Made by a program: the position numbers and the translations under genes. Shown here one piece after another: positions 42,928 to 50,446 of a DNA stretch of 64,000 bases. The DNA comes from VAZQ01 sp963725065 (GTDB lineage Bacteria; Pseudomonadota; Alphaproteobacteria; Rhizobiales; Xanthobacteraceae). Within the stretch, counting starts at the first letter, position 1; each line of letters starts with the position of its first letter. The notes below the pieces were generated by a model. It did no database searches. It saw only the letters and a list, made by a program, of their open reading frames with translations, and had not been told where the DNA came from. The stretch spans positions 62,001 through 126,000 of the forward strand of contig CAVRXD010000027.1 in NCBI GenBank assembly GCA_963725065.1, written 5' to 3'.

Positions 42928-43557
42928 TTTTGTTTTCCTCTGAAGGTTGTAGACGCTCCCCAACTCTCATGATTCCGAAATGTTCCGGTGCACACTCCAA
43001 GTTGATTGCCTTCCTGTGTGACCGAAGCCGAAGCAGAATGGCGATGTAGCGAGCGTACAAAATGCCCCGAGCGGGAATGATTACGAGATGTACAGGGCCG
43101 GATTGTGCTTCTCCGACACATCGCGATCGTTTGCTCCGCGCCATCGTTGGGACCGGCTTCATTTCTGGAGACGAGATGCCGGGGGATTGCGCGGGCAGCG
43201 ACCCTTGCGATGAGGCCGACGGCACAATAGCGGTCGGGCACGCACTACACCCGCGCCGCTCGGACCTGCGACTGAGCGAGCTACTGACTTGCGCTATGCG
43301 CGATCTGGTGCGTCCGGCGAGGCGAAAGCGACGAGCTCTTTACGTGCAAAGGTTCGTCGACGCTTTTTGCGCTATGCCGTTCGATGCGAGGCGCCGCCAG
43401 TTGCGCGTGCGGTCGCCGCCGCTGCATCGGACGGCTCGTGGTCGCCGGTCGTGCGCAGCACTCGCGCGCATCACTGAATCGAACCGCGCCTGTCCAGGCG
43501 ACGAGCCTCGCAGGGCGCCATTCGCCACAACCGGACGCGCGCGCTGACACGCTTGCG
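42928..43557. other. 630-bp stretch without a convincing gene
   Basis: Apart from the EcfG-like promoter at 42962-42986, no coding sequence is supported. A plus-strand open frame (about 43062-43547) exists, but its product is Arg-rich and low in hydrophobic pattern, has no good ribosome site and matches no family I recognise. It may be remnant or regulatory DNA. Confidence 0.4.
42962..42986 (-). promoter_or_regulatory. EcfG-like promoter for the 42927-41924 gene pair
   Basis: Minus strand GGAAC (42982-42986), 17-nt spacer, GTT (42962-42964). Ends about 35 bp before the ATG at 42927. Confidence 0.6.
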
Positions 43558-43716
43558 CTATTGCGCCCTGCGGCCCTTGCGCAGATGGCGCGATCTCAGC
43601 CATTTCGGGGCATCGCCGAATTCCCCGACGAGCCACAAGACAAAGCCCCCGATCGCCAGAATGATGATCTCCCCCGCCATAAGAAACAGGAGGATCACCC
43701 AGGTAGATTGATGCAT
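43558..43716 (-). CDS. Single-pass small membrane protein, 52 aa
   Basis: ATG 43716 after AAGGGGCGG. One strong membrane helix at residues 6-30 (WVILLFLMAGEIIILAIGGF), followed by a basic cytosolic tail (WLRSRHLRKGRRAQ). The good ribosome site and the clean topology support a real gene. No family recognised. Confidence 0.6.
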   Translation of the reverse strand: MHQSTWVILLFLMAGEIIILAIGGFVLWLVGEFGDAPKWLRSRHLRKGRRAQ

Positions 43717-44053
43717 GACGCCGCCCCTTGTTGTCGTTGAGAGACATCGCAACAGAAAATCAGTGCCGGACTGTGACGCGTTTCAAAAAAACGCGGAGCG
43801 TTGCAAAAATCTCACATGTTTCGCGTTGCGCGGCACGAAGGCGGCACCGCCGTACCGGTCAGATGCACTGGCGTACCGCTCGGGGAGCGCCGCGTCCGCC
43901 GCACGGTCCTGCCCCCGACCAAACGAGGGGCAAAGCCGAGATATTTTCGCTTCGCTGATTCGCGCTTTTCAGTCGCGAAGACGTCCAAGATGTTTGCGGC
44001 TTTCTCTGTCAACGTTGTTCGTGCGCTCGGACGTCAATGTCACGCATGCGCGC
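43717..44053. other. 337-bp stretch, no gene supported
   Basis: Contains open frames on both strands but none with a ribosome site or recognisable product. It lies between the 5' end of the 52-residue gene and the terminator of the Gly/Gln-rich gene. Confidence 0.35.
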
Positions 44054-44082
44054 AAAAAAAGCCCCCGACCAAGGTCGGGGGC
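44054..44082 (-). terminator. Rho-independent terminator of the Gly/Gln-rich gene
   Basis: 10-bp perfect stem GCCCCCGACC / GGTCGGGGGC (44061-44082) with a 2-base centre; four bases must open as the loop. It is followed on the minus strand by seven U (44054-44060). It lies 19 bp past the stop at 44102. Confidence 0.9.
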
Positions 44083-44101
44083 GCAGGACTAACATCCAAG
44101 C

Positions 44102-44302
44102 TTACCGTTGATCTGGTTTGCCGCCCTGGCCTGGGCCGCCCTGCTGGCCACCTTGCCCGGGCTTCTGTTCCTGCTGACCCGGCTTCTGCTGGCCGCCGCC
44201 GCCCTGCTGGCCGCCCGGGCCACCCTGACCGCCTTGACCGCCGCCCTGGTTTTGCTGGCCACCTTGATTCTGCTGGCCAGGCTTCTGTTCGTTGGCGTTC
44301 AT
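44102..44302 (-). CDS. Gly/Gln-rich low-complexity peptide, 66 aa
   Basis: ATG 44302 behind GAAGGAGCAG, with its own terminator and an EcfG-like promoter: a complete transcription unit. The peptide begins MNANEQKPGQQNQGG. About 46 of 66 residues are Gly (25) or Gln (21), with Lys-Pro-Gly-Gln spacers. It has no hydrophobic residues apart from the start and is predicted fully disordered. Such sequences can act as hydrophilins, protecting proteins during drying or osmotic stress; that role is inference. It is not a shadow of another gene. Confidence 0.8.
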   Translation of the reverse strand: MNANEQKPGQQNQGGQQNQGGGQGGQGGPGGQQGGGGQQKPGQQEQKPGQGGQQGGPGQGGKPDQR

Positions 44303-44336
44303 ATATCTGCTCCTTCAGTTCCCTCCGTGACGTGAC

Positions 44337-44361
44337 AACAAGAGCGTTGAGGCTAAGTTCC
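44337..44361 (-). promoter_or_regulatory. EcfG-like promoter of the Gly/Gln-rich gene
   Basis: Minus strand GGAAC (44357-44361), 17-nt spacer, GTT (44337-44339), about 35 bp before ATG 44302. Divergent from the EcfG-like promoter at 44427. Confidence 0.65.
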
Positions 44362-44426
44362 TGTCTGAAGCTGCGCCTGGGCTCGTTCCGGATCGCCCTT
44401 CCGTCGGGCCGCCTGCTCGCTCTACC

Positions 44427-44452
44427 GGAACTTAATTTCCTGCGGGAACGTT
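44427..44452 (+). promoter_or_regulatory. EcfG-like promoter of the 59-residue gene
   Basis: GGAAC (44427-44431), 17-nt spacer, CGTT (44449-44452), a full match to the EcfG consensus, about 95 bp before ATG 44547. Confidence 0.7.
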
Positions 44453-44546
44453 TGTGTGCAGAGCCGCTGAACGAGCGATGACGGCAGGTCCCTCTTTGCG
44501 GGTGGAGGTGCGCTCAGCGTTGAACGGAAGCCGGCAGGAGCGTCGT

Positions 44547-44726
44547 ATGCAGGTATGGATCGGGTTCAAGCAGAACGAAGAGTATGTGCACGAGTGGACC
44601 GGAGAGGTCGCCGGAGAGGGTGATGTGGGGAAGGCTATCGGAAATGCCCTCGCGGATTATCGGAGCAAGAGCGGCAAGGCCATTTGGGGAATGTCCATCA
44701 TGGTCGACAAAGCCCGACCACAGTGA
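44547..44726 (+). CDS. Small conserved protein, 59 aa
   Basis: ATG 44547 with AGGAG seven bases before it. The sequence MQVWIGFKQNEEYVHEWTGE, then DVGKAIGNALADYRSKSGKA and WGMSIMVDKARPQ, suggests a compact beta-alpha-beta fold. I do not recognise the family. Its own EcfG-like promoter and terminator support it as a real stress-controlled gene. Confidence 0.65.
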   Translation: MQVWIGFKQNEEYVHEWTGEVAGEGDVGKAIGNALADYRSKSGKAIWGMSIMVDKARPQ

Positions 44727-44735
44727 GACGCTGTG

Positions 44736-44769
44736 CCCCCCGGAGCAGTGCCCGGGCGGTGCGTTTTTT
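44736..44769 (+). terminator. Rho-independent terminator after the 59-residue gene
   Basis: Stem CCCCCCGG / CCGGGCGG (one mismatch) with an 8-nt loop, then TGCG and six T (44764-44769). It starts 10 bp past the stop at 44726. Confidence 0.7.
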
Positions 44770-45088
44770 CACCGAACTCAACGAGTGATGCGTTTCGCCG
44801 TCAACGGGTTCATCTCGTCGACAACACACGCGCACGTATCAGCGTGGTTGGTGGCGAATCATAAAATATATTCTCGATCGCGCTACTCGACCCACTTGCG
44901 CTCTATTGCATCGCAACAAACATGCCACTGCGTCCGCCGCAGTGTCCACGCTACTCGGGTGTCTCGAACAGCCCCGGGCTGATTGCTCCCCCGCTTCCAA
45001 GTTTGGTAGCGGTCTCCCTCGTCTGCCGGCTCGTTGTTTGCGCCGTGTCACGGCGCCAGTCGTCCTTAACCGTGCGAAAGGTCTCTCA
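44770..45088 (+). other. 319-bp leader region before the esterase gene
   Basis: No gene supported. The esterase frame is open through the last part of it (from 44906), but the translation there is Cys/Arg-rich and unlike the family. A promoter for the esterase is expected here but none is clear. Confidence 0.35.
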
Positions 45089-46273
45089 GTGCCTGGTCTT
45101 GGAAAAACAACCGCCAGCCTGCTGCACGACCGGCAAAAGTGGCAGACGCTCATGCGAGGCGGCGCCAAGATCGGTCTGAGAACGTCCGACTTCAACGAGG
45201 CATCGAGCCGCTTGCGGGAAATTCGCGGTTTCGGATCCAATCCCGGCGCCTTGCGTATGTTCACGTATCTGCCCGCCGGCCTTGCGGACCAATCCGCCCT
45301 GGTCGTCGTTCTTCACGGATGCGCGCAGACGGCGGCAAGTTATGAGTACGGCGCCGGATGGTCGACACTCGCCGAGCGGTATGGCTTCGCGCTGCTTCTT
45401 CCTGAGCAACAGCACGCAAACAACCCGAACGGCTGCTTCAACTGGTTTCAGCCCGGCGACTCGCAGCGGGGACAGGGTGAGGCTCTCTCGATCCGGCAGA
45501 TGGTCGACAAGATGGTGCTCGATCACGGTATCGACGCCCGTCGCGTCTACATCACCGGGCTGTCGGCCGGAGGTGCCATGGCCTCGGTCATGCTCGCAAC
45601 CTATCCTGACATCTTCGCCGGTGGGGCCATCATCGCGGGCCTGCCGTACGGCGCCGCCACGAATGTCCAGGAAGCATTCCAAAGCATGTTTCAGAGTCCC
45701 GCCCGCCCTGCTGACGTATGGGGAGACTTGGTGCGACGTGCATCCTCACACCGGGGACCGTGGCCGCGGATCTCGGTCTGGCACGGCGGCATGGACACAA
45801 CGGTGGTACCGTCCAACGCGGCTGAGATCGTCAAGCAATGGACCGATGTGCATGGGCTCCCGATGGCCCCGACCTTTCAGGACACGGTGGACGGTTATCC
45901 GCGTCAGGTCTGGCGCAATACGCAGGGCGAGGATCTGATCGAATCCTTTGCCATCTCCGGCATGGCCCATGGCACCCCGCTCTCCGTCGGAACTGCCGAC
46001 GACCAGTGCGGTGCCGCCGGAGCTTTTCTGCTCGAGGTCGGAATTTCCTCCTCCTATCGCATCGCAAAATTCTGGGGCCTGGCACAAGCCACCCATAAGG
46101 CCGCGGCGAAGGACAGCAAGCCCGTCCGGAAGCGCCCGCCGACCGCCCTCGCAATCGACCAGAGGCCGGTGAGGCCGCCCATTCCACCAGGCGCACCGCC
46201 GTCCTCCGCCGTCGACATACGCGGTGTCATCACCCAGGCCTTGAGAGCTGCGGGGCTGATGAAGACGGACTGA
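45089..46273 (+). CDS. PHB-depolymerase-family esterase, 394 aa
   Basis: Alpha/beta hydrolase of the feruloyl-esterase/poly-hydroxybutyrate-depolymerase group (esterase_phb). GTG 45089 (PGLGKTTASLLHDRQKWQTL) follows AAAGG and fits the family N-terminus. The frame is open upstream, so the start is not certain. Features: LVVVLHGCAQTAASYEYGAG (oxyanion hole), ITGLSAGGAMASVMLATYPD with nucleophile S159, VWHGGMDTTVVP with the Asp, and ISGMAHGTPL with the catalytic His. There is no obvious secretion signal. The C-terminal 60 residues are Lys/Pro-rich. Confidence 0.87.
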   Translation: MPGLGKTTASLLHDRQKWQTLMRGGAKIGLRTSDFNEASSRLREIRGFGSNPGALRMFTYLPAGLADQSALVVVLHGCAQTAASYEYGAGWSTLAERYGFALLLPEQQHANNPNGCFNWFQPGDSQRGQGEALSIRQMVDKMVLDHGIDARRVYITGLSAGGAMASVMLATYPDIFAGGAIIAGLPYGAATNVQEAFQSMFQSPARPADVWGDLVRRASSHRGPWPRISVWHGGMDTTVVPSNAAEIVKQWTDVHGLPMAPTFQDTVDGYPRQVWRNTQGEDLIESFAISGMAHGTPLSVGTADDQCGAAGAFLLEVGISSSYRIAKFWGLAQATHKAAAKDSKPVRKRPPTALAIDQRPVRPPIPPGAPPSSAVDIRGVITQALRAAGLMKTD

Positions 46274-46328
46274 CGGGCCGCCTGCGACACTGCCCGAAAC
46301 CTGCCTGTGTCGAATACAAACAACTCAG

Positions 46329-46508
46329 CTATCGGCCGCCATCGGGTTGAATGAGCACGCTCGTCACGTACCCGCAGCTCGGGCACTCGTACGCGATTAA
46401 GCCCGGTTCCCCTGCAAGGGGAGCGATGCGGAGAACTTCGTCCATCCCAGCTCCACATCTGGTGCAAGCGAGAGCATGACGGCGTTTGCTTCTTGAGAGG
46501 TCCGACAC
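46329..46508 (-). CDS. Small zinc-ribbon protein, 59 aa
   Basis: GTG 46508 is the chosen start (VSDLSRSKRRHALACTRCGA); longer forms are possible. CTRC and CPSC pairs (ACTRCGAGMDEVLRIAPLAG ... YECPSCGYVTSVLIQPDGGR) are 24 residues apart. Same layout as the products of 41108-41281 and 53217-53390. Convergent with the esterase, 55 bp apart. Confidence 0.65.
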   Translation of the reverse strand: MSDLSRSKRRHALACTRCGAGMDEVLRIAPLAGEPGLIAYECPSCGYVTSVLIQPDGGR

Positions 46509-46762
46509 GATACCGGCGCCTTGTTCAGGGCTCTTCTGAGCTGCGTTTCTCCATCGTTGCCAACGCACGATTCGCCGGTTGGTTGCGAGCGACAAAAAAC
46601 CGACTTGCACCGCGTCAGGCCGGAAAGTCCGGCGGCCGCCCTAAGGGCCGCCCCAAGGAGAGCCTGGATCGGCAATCGGGCGCTGGACCGCCCCCCCCGG
46701 GCATCTTCGAACAGCGCACGCAGCGACCGCAGTTGCCGCGCCTTCTTGTCCCGACCTGCCAT
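46397..46762 (-). CDS. Possible small basic protein, frame uncertain
   Basis: ATG 46762 has a good GAAGGA site and the start MAGRDKKARQLRSLRALFED looks gene-like. The frame then crosses a run of eight G on the coding strand and becomes unlike a protein, overlapping the zinc-ribbon gene. A one-base change in the run would end it near 46615 as a peptide of about 49 residues. Only the first 24 codons are convincing. Confidence 0.25.
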   Translation of the reverse strand: MAGRDKKARQLRSLRALFEDARGGRSSARLPIQALLGAALRAAAGLSGLTRCKSVFCRSQPTGESCVGNDGETQLRRALNKAPVSCRTSQEANAVMLSLAPDVELGWTKFSASLPLQGNRA

Positions 46763-46840
46763 TGAGTTTTTCCTTCGTCACCCCACATATCGGAACAGGC
46801 GGCGATCTGTCCGGGAGCCCAAGTCGGTCATTGTGCGATC

Positions 46841-47086
46841 GTGGAAAAACTTCCGAAGACCAAGGACGATATCCAACGGTTGATTATCGCCGAGCTTCGC
46901 ACCTGCGCGGATTGCGAGAAGGCCTGGGGCATCATCGTCGTCCCGGTCGTCGACGACTTTGCCATCGCCACATGGACGGTGTCTCGCTTCCATCGCGGAC
47001 AGTCCGACGCTTATGCTTGCGATCGGGCCTTGCAACGCATTGTGCCGCATTATCAGCGCCTCTACGATTTGGCCGAGATACACTAG
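46841..47086 (+). CDS. Small conserved hypothetical protein, 81 aa
   Basis: GTG 46841. The sequence KLPKTKDDIQRLIIAELRTC, VVPVVDDFAIATWTVSRFHR and CDRALQRIVPHYQRLYDLAE forms an alpha-beta-beta-alpha pattern. It fits a group of short proteins seen in Bradyrhizobium-like genomes. Two Cys near the start (CADC) are probably not metal-binding alone. Function unknown. 46 bp upstream of the RLREGQ-family gene, likely co-transcribed. Confidence 0.7.
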   Translation: MEKLPKTKDDIQRLIIAELRTCADCEKAWGIIVVPVVDDFAIATWTVSRFHRGQSDAYACDRALQRIVPHYQRLYDLAEIH

Positions 47087-47132
47087 TGATTGCCGGGCAT
47101 TGCCGGGACCGCGACGAAATGGAGTTACGACG

Positions 47133-47351
47133 TTGAGCACGAACTCTCCCGAGACTTCTGAACGTGGCTCAACCGCCTTGCAAAAAAAGGAAGAGCGGTT
47201 GCGTGAGGGCCAGCAGGCCATGGCCGAATATCTGGCAGACAAGCACGCCATGCGCGAAAGGACCGCGAAGTTGCGGGCGCTCCGATTAGCCCGCGACGCG
47301 GCCAACCATCACGCGTCCATCACGCCGGCGGCAAAGAAGCGCTCTGCCTGA
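47133..47351 (+). CDS. Small helical protein of the RLREGQ family, 72 aa
   Basis: TTG 47133 is chosen because GGAG lies eight bases upstream. The core LQKKEERLREGQQAMAEYLA plus RERTAKLRALRLARDA is near-identical to the protein at 26800-27072, and the tails differ. The two copies sit about 20 kb apart in unrelated settings. Function unknown. Confidence 0.75.
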   Translation: MSTNSPETSERGSTALQKKEERLREGQQAMAEYLADKHAMRERTAKLRALRLARDAANHHASITPAAKKRSA

Positions 47352-47697
47352 GTAGCTCGCCTTCCTGGCGATCTATCATGTCCAGCGACGCGGGCTGGTC
47401 TTGTCGGTTCGGCCCGATGCAATAGCGCCCCCGTTCGAAATCGACCCGTGCTGTGCAGCGATCGGCGTGGAGCGCGTGCGTCCGGCATCGCGCCAGAAGC
47501 CATGCGACAGCGCTGTGGCAGCGCTGCAACGCACAGGCAAAATCGCGGCTGATATCCCGTCGGGCCCGGGTCAAGCCGAACCTGCCGTATTATAAAGATC
47601 TCAGTTTTTCTTGACCGTATCCGTGTCCGGCCGCTTCTGCATCGCGTCGGCGGTTGAGCACGCATTCCTTGCGGCGCCTCTGGGAGCGGAGTGACAG
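47352..47697. other. 346-bp gap before the autotransporter gene
   Basis: No firm gene. A minus-strand frame (about 47320-47574) has a coherent C-terminal half (RVDFERGRYCIGPNRQD, LDMIDRQEGELLRQSA) but only a TTG start and no ribosome site; it could be a small gene or remnant. An AT-rich patch at about 47588-47615 may hold the promoter of the downstream gene. Confidence 0.35.
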
Positions 47698-49419
47698 ATG
47701 CGTGGTGGAGCGCGCGCGAGGCGTGTCGGCGCGATCCTGGCCGGCGTCGTCGCGTTGGTGGCGGGCGTCGCAGGAGAAGCCCGACCCCAATCCGGCCTCC
47801 CCTTGCCGCCGGGAGTGGTGTTGACGGGGCCCGTGTTCAAGCAGCCCGGACAATGTCCTCCAGGCTCGGTGCCCTCGATCACCACTGGCGCGGACGCCAA
47901 CGCCTATATCTGCAGCGTGCCGCCCACGGCGTCGTTCGTTCCTACCGCGCCGGCCGCCATGGTGGTGACCTCCGCGCCGACCCAGTACGTACGGGTTTAT
48001 TGTCCGGAGTGTTCGCCGGCGAGCTTTCCCAACCGCTCGTTCATGGCGGATCCCAGCACCATCCGCGGACTGACGCCGGCGCAGATCAAGGACGTGTTGG
48101 CTCTGCCTTCCACGCCGACCATGATCACGATCGTGACCGTTCCGTCCGGCTCGTGCGTGCTGGTGGCGCAAGGGGCGGCGATCCCGGGCTTCGGCAGTGG
48201 TGGCACGGCACAGGCGTACGCAGCCGGCACGCCGAGTGGTCCGAACTGTCAAGGTTTGCAGTTCCTGCCTGCGTCGGACTACATCAACCAACAGGCCATC
48301 GGCGCTTTTGCGCTCGCCTACCAGCCGCGCGCCGGCGGCGGCAATGCTGGCGCCGTTGCGGCGGCGCTCGATCGGGGCCCGTACGCCGCGCCGTTCACCG
48401 ACATGGACGGCATCTATAAGAGCCTCGACCTCCTCAATTTCGGCGATAGCACGCCGCTGCGCGCAGCCCTCGTGCAACTCGACGGCGAGGTCTATGCGGA
48501 TGTCTCAACCGTGGCGATGGGCGCGGGACAGCTCTTCCTCGGGGCCGTGCGCGAACGAGCGCGCGCCGCCACCAAGGTCACGGGTCAAGTGCAGCAATGG
48601 CTCAGCGTGTTCGGCGGCGCCGGCGACCTCTCCGGCAACGGCGACAGCCACAACGTCCGTTCACGCACCGCGGGTTTTGCCGGCGGCCTTGAGCATCAGT
48701 TCGACCCCTCGCTGCAGGCCGGCATCGCATTCGGATATGCGGGTACCGGCTTTAACACGAGCGGCGTCTCCGGCAGCGGAACCGTCAATACGCTCGCGGT
48801 TACACCTTACGCTCGCTACGCGCCTGGACGCTGGTACGTCGAAGGCGCGATCGGCGCAGCCTACAGCGACGCATCGATCACCCGCGATATCGTTTTTCCC
48901 GGCGTCGCGCGCTCGGCCACCGGCAAATTCGGCGGCACAACGTTCCTCTCGCAGGTCGAAACCGGCTACCGTTTGGATCTGGACGCGCGCACGGTGGTGA
49001 AACCCTTCGTGGCGGTACAAGGCATCGCGATCAGGCAAGGCGCATTCACTGAGGTCGGCGCTGGCGCGGCGAACCTGAACGTGGCTGGCAATACCACCGG
49101 CTCGGCGCTTGGTATTCTGGGCGCCGAGGTCGTGTACGGCCTGCCCGTGGGGCTCGCGGCGCCGGCGCGGCTGAACGGCCGGCTCGGCTGGGCACGCGAA
49201 CTCGCCGGTACGCAGCGTATCGCCACCGCCTTTCTCGACGGTACGCCCGGCGCTTCCTTCACGGTCAATGGCGCGAACGCTCCGCGCGACGCTGCCGTGT
49301 TCGGGCTCGGCATGACGTTGGCGCTGCGTTCGTTCGACCTGTTCGTCCGCTACGAAGGAACTGCCGGCAGCGGCGCGACGATGCAAGGCGGGACCGGCGG
49401 ACTGCGCTTCCTGTTCTGA
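47698..49419 (+). CDS. Autotransporter-type outer-membrane protein, 573 aa
   Basis: ATG 47698. Signal peptide with a basic start (MRGGARARRVGAILAGVVAL). The exported region (about 30-290) has six Cys (C53, C72, C102, C105, C153, C184) and a Pro/Thr-rich character, so it is not a typical long beta-helix passenger. The C-terminal 280 residues form a beta-barrel (WLSVFGGAGDLSGNGDSHNV ... SFDLFVRYEGTAGSG) ending GGLRFLF with the terminal Phe needed for outer-membrane assembly. Passenger function unknown. Convergent with the Crp-like gene. Confidence 0.82.
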   Translation: MRGGARARRVGAILAGVVALVAGVAGEARPQSGLPLPPGVVLTGPVFKQPGQCPPGSVPSITTGADANAYICSVPPTASFVPTAPAAMVVTSAPTQYVRVYCPECSPASFPNRSFMADPSTIRGLTPAQIKDVLALPSTPTMITIVTVPSGSCVLVAQGAAIPGFGSGGTAQAYAAGTPSGPNCQGLQFLPASDYINQQAIGAFALAYQPRAGGGNAGAVAAALDRGPYAAPFTDMDGIYKSLDLLNFGDSTPLRAALVQLDGEVYADVSTVAMGAGQLFLGAVRERARAATKVTGQVQQWLSVFGGAGDLSGNGDSHNVRSRTAGFAGGLEHQFDPSLQAGIAFGYAGTGFNTSGVSGSGTVNTLAVTPYARYAPGRWYVEGAIGAAYSDASITRDIVFPGVARSATGKFGGTTFLSQVETGYRLDLDARTVVKPFVAVQGIAIRQGAFTEVGAGAANLNVAGNTTGSALGILGAEVVYGLPVGLAAPARLNGRLGWARELAGTQRIATAFLDGTPGASFTVNGANAPRDAAVFGLGMTLALRSFDLFVRYEGTAGSGATMQGGTGGLRFLF

Positions 49420-49424
49420 CCCGT

Positions 49425-49491
49425 TCGATGTCGCACGTCGCGCGACGCGGTCTCGACGCGCATCCAGCGAGACGATGCACCGCGACATCGA
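49425..49491. other. Nested inverted repeats, possible three-way junction
   Basis: Outer arms TCGATGTCGC (49425-49434) and GCGACATCGA (49482-49491) pair perfectly. Inside lie a 12-bp palindrome CGTCGCGCGACG (49436-49447) and a hairpin GTCTCG / CGAGAC (49450-49455, 49468-49473). It sits between two convergent genes, so it may act as a bidirectional 3'-end structure. No T run. Confidence 0.6.
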
Positions 49492-49499
49492 CATGCCAG

Positions 49500-50156
49500 C
49501 TAGTCGTATAAGATCACGTTCAACAATGCGCTATGAACTTCCAGGCCTTCGCCGTTGTAGTCGACGAACCCCAAACGCCGAAACTTGTTCATGAAGAAGC
49601 TCACCCGCGAGCGCGTCGTGCCGATCATCTCTGCCAGTGTTTCTTGGCTGATCTTGGCGATGAGCGGCTCCGGCCGCCCTTCTTTGCCGAAATTTGCGAG
49701 CAGTAGAAGAAGCCGCGCAAGACGCTTTTCGCTCGAGTTGAAGAGCTGGTCCACGAGGTCCTCTTCGACTCGCATGGTGCGAGCCAGGAGATGAGACATG
49801 AAGACCTCCGAGAACGCCGGCTCGTCATAGAGCACGCGCATGATGGTCGTTTTCTCGAGCCGCATGATCGTGCATTCCGTCATCGCCCTGACGGTCGCGA
49901 TCCGCCGCGGTTGTCCGGCCAGGCAGCCCTCACCGCAGAACTCCTCCGGTCCAAGGATTGCGACGACCGCCTCTTTCCCTTGCCCGGAAACGACAGTGAC
50001 TTTGAGCTTGCCCTTTTGGATGTAGAACACGGCGTCCGCGGGATCGCCCTGCTGGAAGACAGCCTGATCCTTGCGATACTTGGATATGGTTCTGCCCTCG
50101 CCGACCTGGGCGAGAAAGGACTTGGGATCGAACGCCGATCTTCGTCTGGTGGCCAT
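49500..50156 (-). CDS. Crp/Fnr-family transcriptional regulator, 218 aa
   Basis: ATG 50156. A cyclic-nucleotide-binding-fold domain spans residues about 20-135 (AVFQQGDPADAVFYIQKGKL, ILGPEEFCGEGCLAGQPRRI). A C-terminal winged helix follows (ISQETLAEMIGTTRSRVSFF, MNKFRRLGFVDYNGEGLEV). The Fnr-type Cys cluster at the N-terminus is absent, so it is not an oxygen-sensing Fe-S form. The FCGEGCLAG segment replaces the usual FGE-x-L. Related Crp-like proteins are common in Bradyrhizobium. Target unknown. Confidence 0.9.
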   Translation of the reverse strand: MATRRRSAFDPKSFLAQVGEGRTISKYRKDQAVFQQGDPADAVFYIQKGKLKVTVVSGQGKEAVVAILGPEEFCGEGCLAGQPRRIATVRAMTECTIMRLEKTTIMRVLYDEPAFSEVFMSHLLARTMRVEEDLVDQLFNSSEKRLARLLLLLANFGKEGRPEPLIAKISQETLAEMIGTTRSRVSFFMNKFRRLGFVDYNGEGLEVHSALLNVILYD

Positions 50157-50446
50157 AACAGGGCGTCCCGGCGCGCCGCACCCAATCCGTCGACTGGGGC
50201 GCTTGGCTTGCCTCTGGCGCGGCGGGATTAACCGTCGCGGCCGGCCCTGCGCACTTTACATTTATTGCGGGGCCTTCTCCAGTACACCCGCCGCTCTCCG
50301 CTCGTCCAATGTTGCGCGGAGAAAGCGGCAGAGGCGTGCTCAGGGGATGTGGTCGTCCGCAACCTGGCGACTTGCGCCAGCGCCGGTACGACGAGGGCCG
50401 GAACGGCCCTCGTCGGCAGACATCTGCGTTGCACAACCGGGGACGG

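Noticed and set aside
43062..43547. Plus-strand open frame of 161 codons
   Set aside because: Arg-rich product, no ribosome site and no family resemblance; kept only as a note in the gap entry.
46792..46820. GGAAC before the 81-residue gene as an EcfG-like promoter
   Set aside because: No GTT follows after 16-18 nt.
47083..47090. CTAGTG at the end of the 81-residue gene, as a possible fifth palindromic element
   Set aside because: No complementary arm follows within 100 bp; chance occurrence.
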